Shown here one piece after another: positions 16,284 to 24,573 of a stretch of 64,000 bases of DNA. Source of the stretch: Spirosoma arboris (GTDB taxonomy: Bacteria > Bacteroidota > Bacteroidia > Cytophagales > Spirosomataceae); NCBI RefSeq assembly GCF_009754945.1, contig NZ_WPIN01000020.1, positions 62,001-126,000 on the forward strand, read 5' to 3'. The translations under genes and the position numbers were made by a program. The notes beneath the pieces were generated by a model. The model made no database searches and had not been told where the DNA came from. It worked only from the letters and a program-made list of their open reading frames with translations. Every line of letters begins with the position of its first letter. Within the stretch, counting starts at the first letter, position 1.

Positions 16284-17477
16284 TTACAATAAATCTCGCT
16301 CAATTATCTTTCCGCTGGCTTTCTCTTTCAGAATCACCTTATTCCGGCCATCGTGGGTCATTTCCTGTTTGATGAGATAATGATCTTCGTCGTATTCGAC
16401 TAAGGTAGATTCGGGCTTGAGGCCTTCTTGTCCGCGCCAAACGGGTAGGTTTACTTTTTCCCATTGCTTCGTTTCTGCCGATTTATAAGCCGCATCCAAC
16501 ACCGCATTGACAACATACCCATCGTAGAATGTTTCGGCGGGTTCGCGACCTTCTTCCTGCGATTTGAACATGTCGGTAAACATGTGATTGTAACCCAGAT
16601 CATTTACTTCATCGCCAACGGGAAATAGCCAGCCCGTATTCGATTCGGCCTTTTCTGCTACGTAGTCGGCACCTTTGCCGGTAGTAAACATCTCGAAGCC
16701 AGTACGCAGAAAATTGTTGATCCAGATGGTTCCTTCTGTTCCCATCACTTCGTCGCGGAGGTCCATACCGCCCCGGAATGTCCAGCTTACTTCAAACTGC
16801 CCAATGGCTCCGTTTTCGTATTTTACTAAGGCAATGGCGTGATCTTCGGCATCAATGGGTTTTACCTGGGTAGCGGCCCAGCACATGACTTCAACCGGTT
16901 TTACATCTTTGCCAATGAAATTTCGGGCTATTTCAACGCAGTGGCAGCCTAAGTCGAGCATACAACCACCACCGGCTTGTTCTTTATCCCAAAACCAGTC
17001 GGAGTGAGGGCCAGGGTGTGTCTCGCGGGATTTTGCCCAGAGAATTCGGCCTAATGCGCCGTTTTTAACGCTATCTAGTGATTTCAGAAACTTGGGTGTG
17101 TAGCACAGGTCTTCTAGATAACCAGCAAAAATCCCAGCTTCCTCAACAGTTTTCATCATACGCAGGGCTTCTTCGCCTGTGCGACCCAATGGCTTCGTAC
17201 AAACCACCGACTTCTTGTGTTTCGCGCACAGGTTGACAGCCGTTTCGTGAATGTTATTGGGCAGGGCAATACAAACCATATCCACATCGGGGTGGGCAAT
17301 GACTTCTTCCATATCGGTCGAAGCAAAATCACAGCCATAGTCGGCTTTAAATTTATCGGCGGTTTCCTGGCGACGGGCATAAATGGCTACCACTTTGTCG
17401 CGGCTGCGCTGACCGTGAATGGATTCGGCGTAGAAACGGCCTATGAAGCCGCCACCAAGCATGGCAATACGTTGCAT
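16284..17477 (-). CDS. Gfo/Idh/MocA family oxidoreductase
   Basis: A 397-residue NAD(P)-dependent sugar or inositol dehydrogenase-like protein. It starts with the Rossmann motif AMLGGGFIGRFYAESIHG; CTKPLGRTGEEA is the family EKP-like motif with the catalytic lysine, and DLGCHCVEIARNF is the C-terminal domain histidine segment. No twin-arginine signal is present, so it is cytoplasmic. The substrate cannot be assigned. It is transcribed divergently from pnuC with a 75-bp shared upstream region. A TIM-barrel isomerase and a heme dehydrogenase-like protein a few kb away might belong to a related sugar oxidation route, but they are not adjacent. Confidence 0.88.
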   Translation of the reverse strand: MQRIAMLGGGFIGRFYAESIHGQRSRDKVVAIYARRQETADKFKADYGCDFASTDMEEVIAHPDVDMVCIALPNNIHETAVNLCAKHKKSVVCTKPLGRTGEEALRMMKTVEEAGIFAGYLEDLCYTPKFLKSLDSVKNGALGRILWAKSRETHPGPHSDWFWDKEQAGGGCMLDLGCHCVEIARNFIGKDVKPVEVMCWAATQVKPIDAEDHAIALVKYENGAIGQFEVSWTFRGGMDLRDEVMGTEGTIWINNFLRTGFEMFTTGKGADYVAEKAESNTGWLFPVGDEVNDLGYNHMFTDMFKSQEEGREPAETFYDGYVVNAVLDAAYKSAETKQWEKVNLPVWRGQEGLKPESTLVEYDEDHYLIKQEMTHDGRNKVILKEKASGKIIERDLL

Positions 17478-17503
17478 AAAGGTTCAGGTAAAAGGTTAAT
17501 CCG

Positions 17504-17511
17504 TACTTTCG
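17504..17511 (+). promoter_or_regulatory. possible -7 box of pnuC-nadR
   Basis: TACTTTCG differs from TAnnTTTG at one position and lies 41 bp upstream of the pnuC ATG in a short divergent gap. No good -33 element is seen. Confidence 0.3.
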
Positions 17512-17551
17512 TAACACTAAATAGCTACAATCTCGACTGATAACGCCATTC

Positions 17552-18220
17552 ATGCCTAATTTTTTTGACATCCATACCATTTTCTTTACGCTATGGGATT
17601 ACCCCATGAGTTATCTGGAGTTTTTCGGTGTGGTAAGTGGATCGGCGGCTACCTGGTTGGCTGCTCGGGCGCATGTCTGGAGCTGGCCCATCGGTGCTGC
17701 CAGTGTACTGCTGTTTTTCTTTCTGTTTTATCAGATTCAGCTGTACCCAGACATGTTTTTACAGGTGTTTTTCTTTGTCACAAATCTACAGGGTTGGTGG
17801 CGATGGACACACCCGACCGTCGATGAAGCTGATCAACGAAACGAACTTCGTGTTACCCGACTGGTAGGGCGTCCGTTAGTTTTGGTTTTGCTTGGTGGCG
17901 TAGTAGCTACCGGGATTATGGGCACGTTTGCGCAGAATCTGCACGTCTGGTTTCCGGTATTATTCAGTAAGCCCAGCGCCTTCCCCTATTTAGATTCCTT
18001 TACGACTGTCATGAGTATCATTGGTACGTTCATGATGATTCATAAAAAGCTGGAATGCTGGTGGGTTTGGCTGGCCATTGACATTATCAGTACCTATATG
18101 TACTTCACAAAAGGGGTAAAACTAGTGGGCGTGGAGTACGCTATTTTCTGCCTGATCGCTTTTCAGGGAGCCTGGCATTGGACGAAGGAGTATCGAAGTT
18201 ACTCGGGACAAACAGCATGA
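17552..18220 (+). CDS. pnuC: nicotinamide riboside transporter PnuC
   Basis: An integral inner-membrane protein of 222 residues with about seven hydrophobic segments. The PnuC pattern is present: SGSAATWLAARAHVWSWPIG, then FFVTNLQGWWRWTHP with the tryptophan-rich WxxW-type substrate segment, and ECWWVWLAIDIIS with a repeat-like counterpart. It takes up nicotinamide riboside by facilitated diffusion, driven by phosphorylation by NadR, whose gene overlaps it by 4 bp (ATGA). That arrangement strongly supports the assignment. An alternative start at 17608 (MSYLEFFG) is possible. Confidence 0.93.
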   Translation: MPNFFDIHTIFFTLWDYPMSYLEFFGVVSGSAATWLAARAHVWSWPIGAASVLLFFFLFYQIQLYPDMFLQVFFFVTNLQGWWRWTHPTVDEADQRNELRVTRLVGRPLVLVLLGGVVATGIMGTFAQNLHVWFPVLFSKPSAFPYLDSFTTVMSIIGTFMMIHKKLECWWVWLAIDIISTYMYFTKGVKLVGVEYAIFCLIAFQGAWHWTKEYRSYSGQTA

Positions 18221-19188
18221 TAATGGGCCTCGTTTTCGGGAAGTTTATGCCGGTTCATAACGGGCATCTGGCGTTGATTGAGTTTGCTCGCAAGCAGTGC
18301 GACCGGCTGATTGTATCAATGACCATTTCGCCTGATGATGTAATTTCGCCCGCTCTCCGAATTCAATGGCTGACTGAATTACTCGCTCCATATTCTACTA
18401 TAGAGGTTGTAGCGGAGACGAACGAGTTTCACGATCCAACATTGCCGTTGTGGGAAGCGACTAAATTATGGGCGGCTTTTATTAAACGACGCTTCCCAAA
18501 CGTGAGCGTATTTTTTTCATCGGAGGCCTACGCAATTCCATTAGCGCATCATTCGGGTTTACGGCATGTGGCTTTTGACCCTCCTCGGGAGAAAGTGCCT
18601 GTTTCGGCTACGCTGATTCGGGAACAACCAGCCAGATATTGGGATTTTATTCCTGATGTGGTGAGTCCTTATTTCGTCAAAAAAATATGTTTGTACGGTC
18701 CTGAGAGTGTTGGTAAAACCACATTGGCCCGGCAGTTGGCCACCGACTACAAAACGATTTTTGTACCCGAAGTTGCCCGAGATATGATTACATCCAATGA
18801 ATTTACACTCGACGATTTTGTTCGTATTGGTCAGGCGCAAACCGAAGCTGTACAGCAAGCAGAGCGGCAGGCAAACCGGATTTTATTCTGCGATACGGAC
18901 GTAATTACGACCCAGATTTATGCAGATATTTATCTGCGCGAAGTACCGCCATTTCTTTACGAATTGGAGCGCCAGGTGCATTATAATGCCTATATACTGT
19001 TGGATATCGACGTTCCCTGGGTTGCCGATGATCTACGTGACCACGGCCATAAGCGGCCTGAAATGCTGGCTCGTTTTCGGGCTGAGCTTGATCGCCGAAA
19101 TTTGCCTTACTATTTGGTAAGTGGCTCATATTCAGAGCGGATGAGTACCATAAGTAGAATTACGGATAGGTTACTCGAAACAGCTTAA
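18217..19188 (+). CDS. nadR: NadR-like NMN adenylyltransferase / ribosylnicotinamide kinase
   Basis: A bifunctional enzyme that phosphorylates nicotinamide riboside and adenylates the NMN to NAD. The N-terminal nucleotidyltransferase domain has GKFMPVHNGHLALI (the GxFxPxHxGH motif) and VSATLIRE near the end of the domain (ISSTxIR motif). The C-terminal P-loop kinase has LYGPESVGKTTLARQLA at about residue 157 and DTDVITTQIYA. The N-terminal DNA-binding repressor domain of the enterobacterial NadR is absent. I chose the ATG at 18217, which overlaps the pnuC stop as ATGA; an upstream start inside pnuC would add 13 residues with no family match. Confidence 0.93.
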   Translation: MIMGLVFGKFMPVHNGHLALIEFARKQCDRLIVSMTISPDDVISPALRIQWLTELLAPYSTIEVVAETNEFHDPTLPLWEATKLWAAFIKRRFPNVSVFFSSEAYAIPLAHHSGLRHVAFDPPREKVPVSATLIREQPARYWDFIPDVVSPYFVKKICLYGPESVGKTTLARQLATDYKTIFVPEVARDMITSNEFTLDDFVRIGQAQTEAVQQAERQANRILFCDTDVITTQIYADIYLREVPPFLYELERQVHYNAYILLDIDVPWVADDLRDHGHKRPEMLARFRAELDRRNLPYYLVSGSYSERMSTISRITDRLLETA

Positions 19189-19313
19189 GCCGTTCAATAA
19201 AATTGGATGTTTTTTAGATTGTCAAGTATAAAGCAAAAATTATAAATTATAATTATTTAAAGATTTTTTACCTATAACCTACTGATAATTATGATATTAC
19301 CAATATTGTACTA

Positions 19314-19321
19314 TAATTTTG
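19314..19321 (+). promoter_or_regulatory. Bacteroidota -7 box, CBM48 gene
   Basis: TAATTTTG fits TAnnTTTG exactly, 26 bp upstream of the ATG, in a very AT-rich 150-bp region. No well-spaced -33 TTG is visible. Confidence 0.5.
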
Positions 19322-19347
19322 CATTGGAAACCAAACAGTAAACCTCT

Positions 19348-19656
19348 ATGGCAGTTGCCAAACAATTTCTAAAAAGCAAACCGCTTGCAAAAGTAACGTT
19401 TGAATTGTCGGCTGAGGCCGTCAACGGCGCAAAAACGGTCGCTCTGGCCGGTGAATTTAATAGCTGGGACCCTAGTGCCCAAGTTTTAAAGAAGCAGAAA
19501 GATGGTTCGTACAAAACGACTGTTGAACTGCCTGTGGGTGGCGAGTATCAATACCGCTACATTTTGGATGGTACGACTTGGACAAACGATTGGGCTGCTG
19601 ATAAATACGTAGCCAGTGGCGTTTCGAGCGATGAGAACTCAGTTGTTGTTCTCTAA
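19348..19656 (+). CDS. stand-alone CBM48 / AMPK-type glycogen-binding protein
   Basis: A 102-residue cytoplasmic protein consisting of a single isoamylase-N-like (CBM48) beta-sandwich. The carbohydrate-binding pattern is clear: VALAGEFNSWDP, then DGSYKTTVELPVGGEYQYRYILDG and WTNDWAAD, as in AMPK beta subunits. No enzymatic domain is attached. It may tether another protein to glycogen or bind soluble glucan. It has its own promoter and ends in a strong hairpin, so it is monocistronic. Confidence 0.88.
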   Translation: MAVAKQFLKSKPLAKVTFELSAEAVNGAKTVALAGEFNSWDPSAQVLKKQKDGSYKTTVELPVGGEYQYRYILDGTTWTNDWAADKYVASGVSSDENSVVVL

Positions 19657-19679
19657 GAAAGACATTTGGTACGAACGAT

Positions 19680-19724
19680 AAATGGGTAATTAGGTGTCAT
19701 TGTGACTTGCCTAATTACCCATTT
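19680..19724. terminator. 15-bp perfect stem-loop between convergent genes
   Basis: AAATGGGTAATTAGG (19680-19694) and CCTAATTACCCATTT (19710-19724) pair perfectly; the loop holds a small GTCA/TGAC stem. It lies between the CBM48 gene and the convergent TIM-barrel gene and probably serves both. Confidence 0.8.
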
Positions 19725-19745
19725 ACTTTTAAGTCTACCTACTAG

Positions 19746-20696
19746 TTATATCGTAAAACTGTCGGACTCGACGTAGGCTTTGATCAGGGCCACTTCACCT
19801 TCTTTACCTTGTTGGGATTTGCCGTGTTCCATACCAAAAATGAACTCCTTATTCTCGGCTTTCTGCTTTTGGTAAATGTGTTTGAACACGTTTTTGTAAT
19901 TGATTTCGCCTGTAGTCGGCTCGTTACGGCCTGGGTTATCACCAATCTGAAAATAGCCAATTTCGCTCCAGCACCAATCAATGTGCGGAATAATATGCCC
20001 TTCGTTTTTCTGCATGTGGTAGATGTCGAATAGAATCTTACACGATGGACTATTTACTGCCCGACAGATTTCATACGTCTGATCGGAGGTGCGCAAAAAC
20101 AAGTTTGGTGTATCGCTGAGTGGTTCCAGCACCATGGTTAGGTTACCCGCTGCCAGAATATCGGCTCCCCGGCGAAGGGCATCAATTACGTTGCCCGTTT
20201 GAATACCAATAGGCAGTTTTCGCTCGAAATCGCCGGGTACAACCGTTGTGAGTTTCGTGTTGCAACGTTTGGCGGTTTCAACGGCTTTTTTGCAGCCGTT
20301 CAGGAAAATATCGATGTACTCCTGCTTTCCGGCTGCCAGGGTATTTTGCCCATTACCGCCTTTGTCGAGTACGAACACGCCCATGGTTATACCCAGGCGC
20401 GCCATCTCTTCACCGAGTTTGGTTTGTAAGGCAGGGTCGCGGCCCATCATACCATTGTCTTCCATCGCCGTAAAACCCATATCGGCCATAAACTTTAACT
20501 GGTCGATGAGGTCTTTTCCTGCGCTGTTTTCAAACATGCCAAAGTGCGGGGCATATTTGAGTTTAAAATTATTCTTAGCCAGGAAATTAGGCTGCGAATG
20601 CCAGTTCTCGGCGATCGATTCGCCCGAAACGGAGGCACCCGTCAGGCCTAAGCCAGCTGCGCCAAAAGTTGATTTTACGAAGTTGCGTCGTTGCAT
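19746..20696 (-). CDS. Tat-exported TIM-barrel isomerase (hydroxypyruvate isomerase-like)
   Basis: 316 residues: a twin-arginine-like signal (MQRRNFVKSTFGAAGLGLTG) followed by an AP-endonuclease-2-type xylose isomerase-like TIM barrel. FMADMGFTAMEDNG, TTVVPGDFERKL, LEPLSDTPN, ILFDIYHMQ and YFQIGDNPGRNEPTTGEI are the barrel strand ends with acidic and histidine metal ligands, and the last ones match the hydroxypyruvate isomerase (Hyi) group. It is probably periplasmic and acts on a sugar or sugar-derived ketone; the substrate is unknown. It lies downstream of the CxxCH protein gene on the same strand, separated by an inverted repeat. Confidence 0.85.
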   Translation of the reverse strand: MQRRNFVKSTFGAAGLGLTGASVSGESIAENWHSQPNFLAKNNFKLKYAPHFGMFENSAGKDLIDQLKFMADMGFTAMEDNGMMGRDPALQTKLGEEMARLGITMGVFVLDKGGNGQNTLAAGKQEYIDIFLNGCKKAVETAKRCNTKLTTVVPGDFERKLPIGIQTGNVIDALRRGADILAAGNLTMVLEPLSDTPNLFLRTSDQTYEICRAVNSPSCKILFDIYHMQKNEGHIIPHIDWCWSEIGYFQIGDNPGRNEPTTGEINYKNVFKHIYQKQKAENKEFIFGMEHGKSQQGKEGEVALIKAYVESDSFTI

Positions 20697-20707
20697 AAGG
20701 GTTGTCT

Positions 20708-20818
20708 GAACCGGGATTTAGCAGATTTAAGGATTTTCTGGATTTTGTTTTTCGATTCGCTTCGAAGAAGTGCAGAACAAAATCAGTTTTAATCCCTAAA
20801 TCTGCTAAATCCTGGTTC
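20708..20818. repeat. dispersed inverted repeat between CxxCH gene and isomerase gene
   Basis: The left arm, starting GAACCGGGATTTAGCAGATT at 20708, pairs with the right arm ending at 20818 over about 44 bp with a few mismatches. It is of the same sequence family as 12869-13020. The right arm reaches the stop codon of the CxxCH gene. Confidence 0.85.
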
Positions 20819-23800
20819 TATTTCTTTTTTAAACTTGCTAAATATTCAACTAAATCCACTAATTCCTGCGTACTCATGGTCTCCTGTAAGCCAGATGGCA
20901 TCATTGACGAGTCTATCTGTTTCATGGAGACTACGTCAGCCATTTTGTAATTCTGCACGACTCCACCGGGAAACTTCATTTGCAGATCCGTCTCGGTTTT
21001 GCTGGATACAATACCCGTCATGGAGCTTCCATCCTTAAACTTGACATCCCAGCCTTCAAAGCCAAAACTAATACCCGCGTCGGGGTGCAAAATAGCCAGA
21101 TATTGCCCTTCTTTAGGTAGTTTGGAGCCAATTTCAGAAAGTTTAGGACCAAAATCCATTCCCTCGTTATTGACCTGGTGACAGGTAGAACAGCTGTTTT
21201 TGAAGGTGACTACGCCCCGCGTTGCATCGCCATTCAGAGCGAGTAATTCGTTCAGTCCGGGCAGCTTTTTACCTTCAGCACTTTTGCCTCCATCCAGGAA
21301 ACTAGCCGCCTGCTGGCGAACATTTTTGCGCCAATCACCACTCACACCTTGTACGGCGGCTTTTTTGTAGTCACCTTTTATGTCGCCAGATTTTAAGAGA
21401 GCCACAACCAGATCGGCCCCTTCCGTACTACCGCCTAATGAACGTGTTGCTTCCTTTCGGAGCACTGCTGGGCGTTTTTCATCTAAAGCCACTCGTTTCA
21501 AAATGTCAATGGATTCTTTATTCCCGATACGACGTAAAGCCATTAGCATATTAGTCGCGGCTTCTGTATCATTGCCGTCTATCACGAACCAAACTAACGG
21601 ACTCCCGCCCTGTTTCAGTAATTGTCGGGCAGCATCACGACCCATGCCCTCTGTCGCTTTCTTTACTGCCAATTGCTTGAGACGGTCGTTTTCAGAAGTC
21701 GGTTCATAGCGTGTCACAAGCTCGATGTATTCGGTCGTTCCATACACATCGCCCATCAGTTTGGTGAGAGCAGCCGTTGCAACAGATGAGCTTTTTACAA
21801 AATCAGGATCAAGGTGGCGTAATGCTAATTTGGTCACATCGGTTGAGTTGCTATTGGCTTGCAAAATGCCCAGTAGTGCGTTTGATTTTTCGGTAGCACC
21901 AGGATTGAAATCGAATGCCCGGAAGTAGCGTAACCGTTGGCTGAGATCCACCGAAGGGTCGCCTGCGAGCTTAGCCAATAGAGGAACGGACTCTTTGGTA
22001 CGAGCACGCCAGACAATGTCACGGCCACCTATATTTGCAAGCGGATCATTCTTCATTTGCTTCATCCAGGCGGTGTAATAGCTATCCCAGTTACCTTCGG
22101 CACCAATGCCTAGTGCTTCAAGATACCAGCGGTCTTTACCATCGTACTGGCTAGCCAGTTGTGCCCATAAACCCGGAGCTTCTGCTGATGTACTCCGTCG
22201 AAGCGCAATGATACACTCGCGACGTACCTGTGCATCTTGGTCATTGACTAATTGCTTTATGTATGGAATTACATCAATCTTAAGCTCACGGGCGGCTCGG
22301 AGCGCCGTAATGCGTAGATCGGGATTAGTGCTTTTCAGTGCTGTTTCAATGTATTTTGGGCCTTTCTCCAACTTGCTCAACAACCACAATGCGCGGGCTT
22401 GCATCCGTGGATTGCCTGACGATTTGTATAAGTTGGCCAGTGGCTTTTCTGCTTTTTTGTCCAGTTCGCGCAATTTCTGCCAGCCAGCATACCGGATTGA
22501 CATATTTGGGCTTTGCAGGGCTTCAATGGCTCCGGCAGTAGTCGTGAGATCCACTTTCGGCATGGCATAAGGTGAATTTGGGGGCGCCACGCGATAAACT
22601 CGTCCCCGGTTCTGATCACCTGCCTGGTGACCACCTACGCCTGGGTCATACCAGTCGGCAATGATCAGTGAACCATCGGGAGCTACGCATACATCAGCAG
22701 GTCGGAACCACTGGTCACGCGCGCCTTCAAGCACATTCACAATCTCTGCCTTGTAGCCTGCGCCATCTTTCTGAACCGGATACGATCGCACTACGTTTGG
22801 TCCCGCATCGCAGTGAATCATCTGATTACGAAAAACTTCGGGCAGGAGTTTACCTTCGTACACAATCATTCCCGTTGGCGAACCCGCACCCGTCTGTAGC
22901 AGGTTGGGTACAACACCTGGGTCGTTCAGGTGCCAGTGACGACGTGGAATTTCAGGTTCAATATTTTCCCGATTAGCCTGCCAGCCCGCACCTGTCATTT
23001 CGTCGGTGTAGCCATAATTGCCGCCTTCCATTACATAGTTAATTCGGACACCTTTGTTGCCATCGTCGTCGTTATCCGACTGCCAGAGCGTACCGTATGA
23101 GTCGACGGCTATCTCATAGTTATTGCGGAAATTCTGGGCTAGCATTTCTACGTTTTTACCATCGGGATCGCAACGGAATACCATGCCCTGCTTGAAATTC
23201 TGTTTATTAATCGTTTTTCCGGTAACAACGTCTGTAATAGCGTTACCGTCCTTATCGAGGAGCTGTTCCCCTGCATTACCAAAGTTGAAATACCATTTGC
23301 CGTCGGGTCCGAACACAAATGTGTGCATGCCGTGGTCGTGCTGCTCACCCCCGATACCAGTAAAGAGCAGTTCTTTTTTATCGGCTTTGTCGTCTCCATT
23401 TTCGTCGGTCAATACCCAAACGTTCGGGCTATCAGAAATGATGACTTTGTTGCCTTGCACCCATATACCGAGCGGAGATTCGATGCTCGGGTCCTGATAA
23501 AATACTTTAGAGATATCGGCTTTCCCATCGCCATTCTGATCTTCCAGAATCACGATACGGTCGCCTTCTTTGTGGGTGGGATTGCCGTTAATGGCTGGAC
23601 GATAATTATAAGCCTCACATACCCACACCCGACCCCGTGAATCTACGTCAATGTCGGTTGGATTGGTTAGCATTGGCTCCGACGCAAAGAGAGTTGCTTC
23701 CAGCCCTGGTGCTACATTCAGGCTCCCAACGGCGTATTTAGGATCATGTTTATCGTCGTCGCTCATTTGAGCAAACAAACTGGTCAGGTATTTGCCCGAA

Positions 23801-23925
23801 GCCGCATTCAGGTTACGGTTCTGGTAAGCACCAATAAACCCGCCACCAATTAGCAAACCGGCTGCCGATAGGGCAATAGCCCGACGGGTAAATGTAAAGC
23901 GTTTAGATACGGAAAATGGGGTCAT
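20818..23925 (-). CDS. PVC-type heme-binding CxxCH protein (membrane-bound dehydrogenase-like)
   Basis: A 1035-residue exported protein. A signal or anchor helix lies at about residues 12-33 (ALSAAGLLIGGGFIGAYQ). Residues 55-420 form a six-bladed glucose-dehydrogenase-like propeller (GLEATLFASEPMLTNPTDIDVD, RVWVCEAYNY, GTLWQSDNDDDGNKG). A HEAT-like helical repeat region follows (about 470-860), and then a C-terminal cytochrome c domain with CSTCHQ. This is the layout of the PVC-type domain family thought to oxidise sugars or similar compounds in the periplasm. ATG at 23925 is chosen over a TTG four codons upstream. The isomerase gene follows. Confidence 0.88.
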   Translation of the reverse strand: MTPFSVSKRFTFTRRAIALSAAGLLIGGGFIGAYQNRNLNAASGKYLTSLFAQMSDDDKHDPKYAVGSLNVAPGLEATLFASEPMLTNPTDIDVDSRGRVWVCEAYNYRPAINGNPTHKEGDRIVILEDQNGDGKADISKVFYQDPSIESPLGIWVQGNKVIISDSPNVWVLTDENGDDKADKKELLFTGIGGEQHDHGMHTFVFGPDGKWYFNFGNAGEQLLDKDGNAITDVVTGKTINKQNFKQGMVFRCDPDGKNVEMLAQNFRNNYEIAVDSYGTLWQSDNDDDGNKGVRINYVMEGGNYGYTDEMTGAGWQANRENIEPEIPRRHWHLNDPGVVPNLLQTGAGSPTGMIVYEGKLLPEVFRNQMIHCDAGPNVVRSYPVQKDGAGYKAEIVNVLEGARDQWFRPADVCVAPDGSLIIADWYDPGVGGHQAGDQNRGRVYRVAPPNSPYAMPKVDLTTTAGAIEALQSPNMSIRYAGWQKLRELDKKAEKPLANLYKSSGNPRMQARALWLLSKLEKGPKYIETALKSTNPDLRITALRAARELKIDVIPYIKQLVNDQDAQVRRECIIALRRSTSAEAPGLWAQLASQYDGKDRWYLEALGIGAEGNWDSYYTAWMKQMKNDPLANIGGRDIVWRARTKESVPLLAKLAGDPSVDLSQRLRYFRAFDFNPGATEKSNALLGILQANSNSTDVTKLALRHLDPDFVKSSSVATAALTKLMGDVYGTTEYIELVTRYEPTSENDRLKQLAVKKATEGMGRDAARQLLKQGGSPLVWFVIDGNDTEAATNMLMALRRIGNKESIDILKRVALDEKRPAVLRKEATRSLGGSTEGADLVVALLKSGDIKGDYKKAAVQGVSGDWRKNVRQQAASFLDGGKSAEGKKLPGLNELLALNGDATRGVVTFKNSCSTCHQVNNEGMDFGPKLSEIGSKLPKEGQYLAILHPDAGISFGFEGWDVKFKDGSSMTGIVSSKTETDLQMKFPGGVVQNYKMADVVSMKQIDSSMMPSGLQETMSTQELVDLVEYLASLKKK

Positions 23926-24122
23926 ATGCTTGAGCAACGGCGCGGGGTTAACTCGTTAAACTGTGCCATAACTATCTATTGAGTAAAAATAACAGGAAGG
24001 CCAGTTTATACCCATTTGTATTTTTATTTTTTGCCTCTATTTAATCTTACAATAAGTCAATAGTGTTGCCTTTTATGTACAATTGCAGTGCCATATGGCA
24101 ATTCACCTAAACACTTATACCC

Positions 24123-24359
24123 ATGGGTTTTCTGTATTCTATTTTAATCGGTGGAGTCGCTGGTTACATTGCTAGTCGTATTATGGAAAGCCACCATTCG
24201 GCTTTGTTCAATATTATCCTCGGTATTGTTGGCGGCTTTGTCGGTGGATTTATTGCCCGCAGACTCGGGAATGACCCCGATAACGATGGCTTATTTATGA
24301 ATCTTCTTATTGCTGTAGGCGGTGCTATCGTACTTATTTTCATAGGGCGATTGCTTTGA
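24123..24359 (+). CDS. GlsB/YeaQ/YmgE family membrane protein
   Basis: A 78-residue protein with three hydrophobic helices. GVAGYIASRIME, then NIILGIVGGFVGGFIARRLG and AVGGAIVLIFIGRLL give the glycine-rich transglycosylase-associated (GlsB) pattern. Members are stress-induced inner-membrane proteins of unknown mechanism. It is a single gene with a strong terminator directly after it. Confidence 0.9.
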   Translation: MGFLYSILIGGVAGYIASRIMESHHSALFNIILGIVGGFVGGFIARRLGNDPDNDGLFMNLLIAVGGAIVLIFIGRLL

Positions 24360-24387
24360 TTTTGACGGCTCGGGGAGAGCTGCTGGA

Positions 24388-24419
24388 GCCGTGCCACAAA
24401 CCGTGGCACGGCTTTTTTT
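24388..24419 (+). terminator. Rho-independent terminator of the GlsB-type gene
   Basis: GCCGTGCCAC (24388-24397) and GTGGCACGGC (24403-24412) form a perfect 10-bp stem followed by seven T. Confidence 0.93.
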
Positions 24420-24476
24420 GAAATCTTATCAAGATTAATCAATTGATTATCAAGGTGCAACGGTTGCCATCGATGC

Positions 24477-24556
24477 TGTTCGACCCTTTCGGGGTCGCAT
24501 GTTTATAAGCTGTTGATTTGGCTATAAACATGCGACCCCGAAAGGGTCGAAAAACA
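24477..24556. repeat. 30-bp inverted repeat between convergent genes
   Basis: The arm 24481-24510, starting CGACCCTTTCGGGGTCGCAT, is complementary to 24521-24549 with a single inserted base; the outer TGTT/AACA also pairs. The first 15 bp of each arm (GACCCTTTCGGGGTC) are themselves palindromic, so cruciform or two-hairpin forms are possible. It is separate from the terminator 65 bp upstream. Confidence 0.88.
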
Positions 24557-24573
24557 ACATCCTTGATACACAA

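Noticed and set aside
19746..23925. Defined sugar oxidation operon with the Gfo/Idh/MocA gene at 16284
   Set aside because: pnuC, nadR and the CBM48 gene on the opposite strand lie between, so a shared pathway is speculation.
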